Source: Comamonadaceae bacterium (GTDB taxonomy: Bacteria; Pseudomonadota; Gammaproteobacteria; Burkholderiales; Burkholderiaceae_C). Taken from it: a DNA stretch of 9,095 nucleotides. Shown here piece by piece: positions 5,703 through 9,095 of the stretch. Within the stretch, counting starts at the first letter, position 1. Each line of letters opens with the position of its first letter. The notes under the pieces are model-generated. The model was not told the DNA's origin and did not search any database. It saw nothing but the letters and a program-made list of their open reading frames with translations. Location of the stretch: positions 1 to 9,095 of the forward strand of contig CANHKH010000108.1 in assembly GCA_947460165.1 (NCBI GenBank). The letters run 5' to 3'. The translations under genes were made by a program, and so were the position numbers.

Positions 5703-7028
5703 ATGACCCTTCGCAAGTTTGTTCTGAATGCCTCGCTGCTGGCGACGGCGGCACTGAGTGCCGGCGCTGCCATGGCGCAGGCCAAGGAACAGTTTTTCCC
5801 CCTGCTGTCTTACCGCACAGGCGCCTATGCCCCCAATGGCATTCCTTGGGCCAATGGCAAGCAGGACTACCTCAAGCTCATCAATGCGCGAGACGGCGGC
5901 GTCAACGGCGTCAAGCTCACCTTTGAAGAGTGCGAGACCAACTACGCCACGGACCGGGGTGTGGAGTGCTACGAGCGCCTGAAAAGCCGCCCTGGTGTGG
6001 CCCTGTTCGACCCCCAGTCCACAGGCATCACCTTTGCACTGACCGACAAGGCCCAGGCCGACAAGATCCCCCTGCTCACACTGGGCTACGGTCTGTCAGT
6101 GGCGCAAGATGGTCTGGCCTTTCGCTACAACTTCCCGCTCATGGGCAGCTACTGGACGGGCGCCGACATCTTGATCCAGCACTTGGCAAAAAAAGAAGGC
6201 GGCTGGGACAAGCTCAGGGGCAAAAAAATCGCCCTGGTCTACCACGACAGCCCCTTTGGCAAAGAGCCCATTCCGCTGCTCCAAGAGCGCGAAAAAATGC
6301 ACGGCTTCCAGCTCAGCCTGATCCCCGTGACCGCCCCAGGCGTGGAGCAAAAAGCCGCCTGGCTGCAAGTGCGCCAGCAACGGCCAGACTATGTGCTGCT
6401 GTGGGGCTGGGGGGTGATGAACTCCACCTCGCTCAAAGAAGCCCAAGCCACCGGCTATCCGCGCGACAAAATGTACGGCGTGTGGTGGGCCGGTGCCGAG
6501 CCTGACGTCAAAGACGTGGGTGAAGGCGCCAAGGGCTATAACGCCTTGGCTCTGAACGGCTACGGCACGCAGTCCAAGGTGATCCAAGACATCATGAAGC
6601 ATGTGCATGGCAAAGGCCAGGGCACCGGGCCCAAAGACGAGGTGGGCAGTGTGCTCTACACCCGTGGCCTGATCATCCAGATGCTGTCGGTGGAAGCCGT
6701 GCGCCGTGCGCAAGAGCGATTTGGCAAAGGCAAGGTCATGACGCCCGAGCAGGTGCGCTGGGGCCTGGAAAACCTGGCGCTGGACCAAAAACGCCTGGAC
6801 GCGCTGGGCTTTACCGACCTGATGCGTCCCCTGTCCACCAGCTGCGCCGACCACATGGGTTCCACCTGGGCCCGCGTGCACACCTGGGACGGCAGCAAGT
6901 GGGGCTTTAGCTCCGATTGGTACCAGGCCGATGAGCAAATCATCAAGCCCATGGTCAAGGCCGGTGCAGAGAAGTACCTGAGCGACAAAAAGCTGACCCG
7001 CCGCACCACGCAAGACTGCCAGTCTTGA
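5703..7028 (+). CDS. Periplasmic substrate-binding protein, type I fold (LivK-like family)
   Basis: 441 residues. Residues 1-25 form a Sec signal peptide: basic start MTLRK, hydrophobic core and an AMA cleavage site before Gln26. There is no lipobox cysteine, so the protein should be soluble in the periplasm. The mature part (about 416 residues) resembles the Peripla_BP_6 type I fold. The first lobe holds SYRTGAYAPNG (36-46), CETNYATDRGVECYERLK (77-94) and DPQSTG (103-108); the second holds KIALVYHDSPFGKEP. It is longer than classic LivK, whose precursor is about 370 residues. Tyr/Trp-rich segments YVLLWGWG (230-237) and GVWWAG (259-264) lie in the second lobe. Four cysteines (77, 89, one near 381, one near the end) could form disulfides. 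It delivers ligand to the LivH/LivM channel. An aromatic or other hydrophobic carboxylate is plausible from the ligase neighbours and the aromatic-rich segments, but this is inference. Confidence 0.92.
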   Translation: MTLRKFVLNASLLATAALSAGAAMAQAKEQFFPLLSYRTGAYAPNGIPWANGKQDYLKLINARDGGVNGVKLTFEECETNYATDRGVECYERLKSRPGVALFDPQSTGITFALTDKAQADKIPLLTLGYGLSVAQDGLAFRYNFPLMGSYWTGADILIQHLAKKEGGWDKLRGKKIALVYHDSPFGKEPIPLLQEREKMHGFQLSLIPVTAPGVEQKAAWLQVRQQRPDYVLLWGWGVMNSTSLKEAQATGYPRDKMYGVWWAGAEPDVKDVGEGAKGYNALALNGYGTQSKVIQDIMKHVHGKGQGTGPKDEVGSVLYTRGLIIQMLSVEAVRRAQERFGKGKVMTPEQVRWGLENLALDQKRLDALGFTDLMRPLSTSCADHMGSTWARVHTWDGSKWGFSSDWYQADEQIIKPMVKAGAEKYLSDKKLTRRTTQDCQS

Positions 7029-7047
7029 TGCAGCCCTGAGGCCCTGC

Positions 7048-7076
7048 ACGCCTGCCCTCTGCACGGGGGCAGGCGT
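7048..7076 (+). terminator. Terminator-like hairpin after the binding-protein gene
   Basis: ACGCCTGCCC (7048-7057) pairs perfectly with GGGCAGGCGT (7067-7076): a 10-bp GC-rich stem with a 9-nt loop, starting 19 nt after the stop codon. Only TTT (7076-7078) follows, so termination is probably partial. A hairpin here is a known way of lowering downstream genes, or stabilising the upstream message, so that binding protein exceeds ATPase. Confidence 0.5.
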
Positions 7077-7113
7077 TTGAGGCTCAGGCTTGAAGTCGCT
7101 GGCCTTGGCCAGC

Positions 7114-7154
7114 GGCCATTGGCAAGGCCGGTCTCCCCGGCTTTGCCAATGGTC
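7114..7154 (+). other. Long hairpin directly upstream of the livF ribosome-binding site
   Basis: CCATTGGCAAGGCCGG (7116-7131) pairs with CCGGCTTTGCCAATGG (7137-7152): a 16-bp stem with a single G-U pair and a 5-nt loop, extendable by a G-U and a G-C pair. It ends three bases before the livF Shine-Dalgarno GAGGAA (7158-7163). No T-run follows, so it is not a standard terminator. It may set translation or mRNA decay for livF. Confidence 0.55.
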
Positions 7155-7169
7155 AACGAGGAAACCACC

Positions 7170-7997
7170 ATGAGCGCTCCCCCCACCGCCTCCACGCCCC
7201 CCATTGTTCTGAATGTCAATGGCATCGAGGTCATCTACAACCATGTGATCTTGGTGCTCAAAGGCGTGTCGCTGCAGGTGCCCGAGGGCGGCATTGTGGC
7301 CATCTTGGGTGGCAATGGCGCAGGCAAAACCACCACTTTGCGGGCAGTGTCCAACCTTCTGGCCGGCGAGCGCGGTGCAGTCACCAAGGGCAGCATTGAG
7401 CTGCGCGGCGAGCGCATTGAAAACCTCTCGCCCGCCGACCTGGTGCAGCGCGGTGTGGTGCAGGTCATGGAAGGGCGGCACTGCTTTGCCCACCTGACCA
7501 TTGACGAGAACCTGATGACCGGCAGCTACACCCGCAAAGACAAAGGCGAGGTGGCCGCCAACCTAGACAAGGTCTACACCTACTTTCCGCGCCTGAAAAC
7601 CCGGCGCAGTTCGCAGGCGGCCTACACCTCGGGCGGCGAGCAGCAAATGTGCGCCATTGGCCGCGCCCTCATGGCCAACCCCAACATGGTGCTGCTCGAC
7701 GAGCCCTCCATGGGCTTGGCGCCACAAATCGTGGAGGAGGTGTTTGAGATCGTCAAAGACCTGAACCAAAAAGAAAAAGTCACCTTTTTGCTGGCCGAGC
7801 AAAACACCAACATGGCCCTGAAATACGCCGACTACGGCTACATCATGGAGAGCGGGCGCGTGGTGATGGACGGCGCGGCCGCTGATTTGGCCAACAACGA
7901 AGACGTCAAGGAGTTTTACCTGGGCGTGGGCGGCAGCGAACGCAAAAGTTTCAAAGACATCAAAAGCTACAAGCGCCGCAAACGCTGGCTGGCTTAA
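7170..7997 (+). CDS. livF: LivF-type ABC transporter ATP-binding protein
   Basis: 275 residues from the ATG at 7170, chosen because GAGGAA (7158-7163) sits six bases before it. An in-frame ATG at 7149 lies inside a long hairpin and lacks a Shine-Dalgarno, and a TTG at 7077 lies next to a terminator-like stem. Walker A is GGNGAGKTT (47-55, Lys53), the signature is SGGEQQM (154-160), and Walker B is VLLDEP (Asp177, Glu178). The H-loop position carries Gln211 (LAEQN), as is normal for LivF. It is the second ATPase of the importer, pairing with the LivG-type protein. The end is a strongly basic tail of about 20 residues (SERKSFKDIKSYKRRKRWLA), longer than in classic LivF of about 237 residues. 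It is separated from the other transporter genes by a structured gap. Confidence 0.94.
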   Translation: MSAPPTASTPPIVLNVNGIEVIYNHVILVLKGVSLQVPEGGIVAILGGNGAGKTTTLRAVSNLLAGERGAVTKGSIELRGERIENLSPADLVQRGVVQVMEGRHCFAHLTIDENLMTGSYTRKDKGEVAANLDKVYTYFPRLKTRRSSQAAYTSGGEQQMCAIGRALMANPNMVLLDEPSMGLAPQIVEEVFEIVKDLNQKEKVTFLLAEQNTNMALKYADYGYIMESGRVVMDGAAADLANNEDVKEFYLGVGGSERKSFKDIKSYKRRKRWLA

Positions 7998-8008
7998 AAG
8001 CAAAAATC

Positions 8009-9095
8009 ATGTCCACGCATTACGACACCCTTGAAACCCGCCCTGCCGCGCAGCGTGAAGCCGCGCTCATGGCCGCACTCCCTGCGCAAATTCGCCAGGC
8101 CCAGCAGCACAGCCGGGCCATGGCCAGCCGGCTTGCAGGCGTGGAGGCCGAGCGCATCACCTCCCGTCAGGCGCTGGCGGATGTGCCGGTGACGCGCAAA
8201 CACGAGCTGCTGGCCTTGCAACAAGCGGGCCGCCCGCAAGACGCCTTTGGTGGCTTTGCCGCCGTGGTCCGTGGCCCGCAGATGCCGCGCATTTTTGCCT
8301 CGCCCGGCCCGATTTACGAGCCCGACGTGGCCGCCCGCGACTACTGGCGCACAGGCCGCGCCGTGTTTGCCGCCGGTTTTCGCCAGGGCGATTTGATGCA
8401 CAACGCCTTCAGCTACCACATGACGCCAGGCGCCTTCATGATGGAGTCTGGCGCCCACGCCGTGGGTTGCACCGTGTTCCCCGCGGGCACCGGCCAAACC
8501 GAGCAGCAGCTCGCCGCCATCGTGGACCTGCAACCCCAGGGCTACTGCGGCACGCCCAGCTTTTTGCGCATCTTGCTGGAAAAAGCCAAAGAAACCGGGG
8601 TGGACATCTCATCGCTCAAAAAAGGCCTGGTCAGTGGCGAGGCCTGCCCGCCCAGCCTGCGCGACTGGTTCGTTGCCCAGGGCGTGGCCGTTTACCAGTG
8701 CTATGCCACGGCCGACTTGGGGCTGATTGCCTACGAGACCGCCTCCCGCGAGGGCTTGCTGGTGGATGAAGGCGTGATCGTCGAGATCGTGCGCCCGGGC
8801 ACGGGCGATGTGCTGCCCGAGGGCGAGGTGGGCGAGTTGGTGGTGACCACGCTCAACCCGCATTACCCGCTGGTCCGCTTTGGCACGGGCGACCTCTCGG
8901 CCGTGCTGCCCGGGACCTGCCCCAGCGGACGAACCAACAGCCGCATCAAGGGCTGGATGGGCCGCGCCGACCAGACCACCAAGGTCAAAGGCATGTTTGT
9001 GCACCCGGCCCAGGTGGCCGAGGTGGCCAAGCGCTTTCCCGAGGTGCTGCGCGCGCGCCTGGTGGTCAGCGGCGAGATGGCCAAAGACCACATGA
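8009..9095 (+). CDS. PaaK-like adenylate-forming protein (phenylacetate-CoA ligase family; 3' end beyond window)
   Basis: From the ATG at 8009, 362 codons are open to the right edge; the family is usually 400-440 residues, so the C-terminal domain with the A10 lysine is mostly missing. Similarity to phenylacetate-CoA ligase shows in FGTGDLS (291-297, Asp295; PaaK RTGD), WMGRAD (316-321, Arg319; PaaK GRSDD), KVKGMFVHPAQV (325-336; PaaK IIRGVNVFPSQIE) and YATADLG (232-238, the A5 position, with Asp for Glu). The phosphate loop is not canonical: SPGPIYEP (98-105) stands ungapped where PaaK has SSGTTGKP. The gene starts 11 nt after livF with only a weak AAAAG before it, so it is probably cotranscribed. 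It may activate an aromatic acid taken up by the importer, or be an altered or inactive ligase. Family assignment is good; activity is uncertain. Confidence 0.87.
   Translation, partial: MSTHYDTLETRPAAQREAALMAALPAQIRQAQQHSRAMASRLAGVEAERITSRQALADVPVTRKHELLALQQAGRPQDAFGGFAAVVRGPQMPRIFASPGPIYEPDVAARDYWRTGRAVFAAGFRQGDLMHNAFSYHMTPGAFMMESGAHAVGCTVFPAGTGQTEQQLAAIVDLQPQGYCGTPSFLRILLEKAKETGVDISSLKKGLVSGEACPPSLRDWFVAQGVAVYQCYATADLGLIAYETASREGLLVDEGVIVEIVRPGTGDVLPEGEVGELVVTTLNPHYPLVRFGTGDLSAVLPGTCPSGRTNSRIKGWMGRADQTTKVKGMFVHPAQVAEVAKRFPEVLRARLVVSGEMAKDHM

Larger units (their letters stand above)
7029..7169 (+). other. 141-bp intra-operon gap with structured RNA potential
   Basis: This is the longest gap within the rightward gene set. 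It contains no convincing small ORF and no clear sigma70 promoter. It holds a terminator-like hairpin next to the binding-protein stop (7048-7076), a small palindrome CTGGCC-TT-GGCCAG (7099-7112) and a long hairpin next to the livF ribosome-binding site (7114-7154). CTGCACG occurs twice, at 7044-7050 and 7059-7065. Confidence 0.6.

Noticed and set aside
4835..5785. 316-codon minus-strand frame opposite livM and the start of the binding-protein gene
   Set aside because: Met/Ser/Pro-rich shadow product. The plus strand carries unmistakable LivM motifs and a signal peptide.
7077..7169. Upstream starts for livF (TTG at 7077, ATG at 7149)
   Set aside because: The extra residues do not resemble LivF, neither start has a Shine-Dalgarno, and both lie in or next to hairpin arms. 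The ATG at 7170 has GAGGAA at correct spacing.
6096..7493. 465-codon minus-strand frame spanning the binding-protein gene, the gap and the start of livF
   Set aside because: It crosses two well-supported genes and has a low-complexity composition, no domain and no ribosome-binding site evidence. Its passage through the gap is notable but explained by GC-rich sequence.
1..9095. CRISPR array, tRNA or rRNA gene, insertion sequence, phage or toxin-antitoxin genes
   Set aside because: No spaced repeats, tRNA-like folds, transposase or phage motifs, or terminal inverted repeats were seen. Codon style is even throughout, with no sign of a recent insertion.

Overview
The window looks like a stretch of a GC-rich betaproteobacterial chromosome, most likely Burkholderiales and probably Comamonadaceae. 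That assignment rests on codon use, protein style and gene order, not on a database match. It holds one coherent locus: a leftward regulator gene cut by the left edge, a 179-bp divergent control region, and seven rightward genes running to the right edge, where the last is cut.

Layout. 1-644 (-): Crp/Fnr-family regulator, lacking its C-terminus. 645-823: divergent control region with three palindromes, promoter candidates for both directions and a good Shine-Dalgarno. 824-2770: long-chain-type acyl-CoA ligase (AMP-forming). 2767-3600: LivG-type ATPase, overlapping the ligase by ATGA. 3618-4547: LivH-type permease. 4563-5639: LivM-type permease. 5703-7028: periplasmic type I solute-binding protein with a Sec signal peptide. 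7029-7169: a 141-bp gap with two strong hairpins. 7170-7997: LivF-type ATPase. 8009-right edge: PaaK-like adenylate-forming protein with a degenerate P-loop.

Together the genes encode a complete hydrophobic-amino-acid-type (HAAT/Liv) ABC importer lying between two different CoA-ligase-family proteins. The natural reading is uptake of a carboxylic acid (aromatic, aryl-alkanoic or fatty/branched) followed by CoA activation in the cytoplasm, rather than amino-acid transport. The substrate cannot be read from sequence.

The most notable signal is in the divergent region. A perfect palindrome, TTGTCGT-N4-ACGACAA, has the 16-bp core geometry of a CRP site (TGTCG-N6-CGACA). It is centred exactly 41.5 bp upstream of the start predicted from a TAGCAT -10 element, which is the class II CRP/FNR activator position. 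The neighbouring regulator keeps the Arg that in CRP reads the first G of TGTGA, but changes the two residues that read the base pair at which this site differs. It also lacks the cAMP-contacting Ser. This predicts a locus-specific activator with altered DNA and ligand specificity. The hairpins flanking the binding-protein gene suggest post-transcriptional tuning of transporter subunit ratios.
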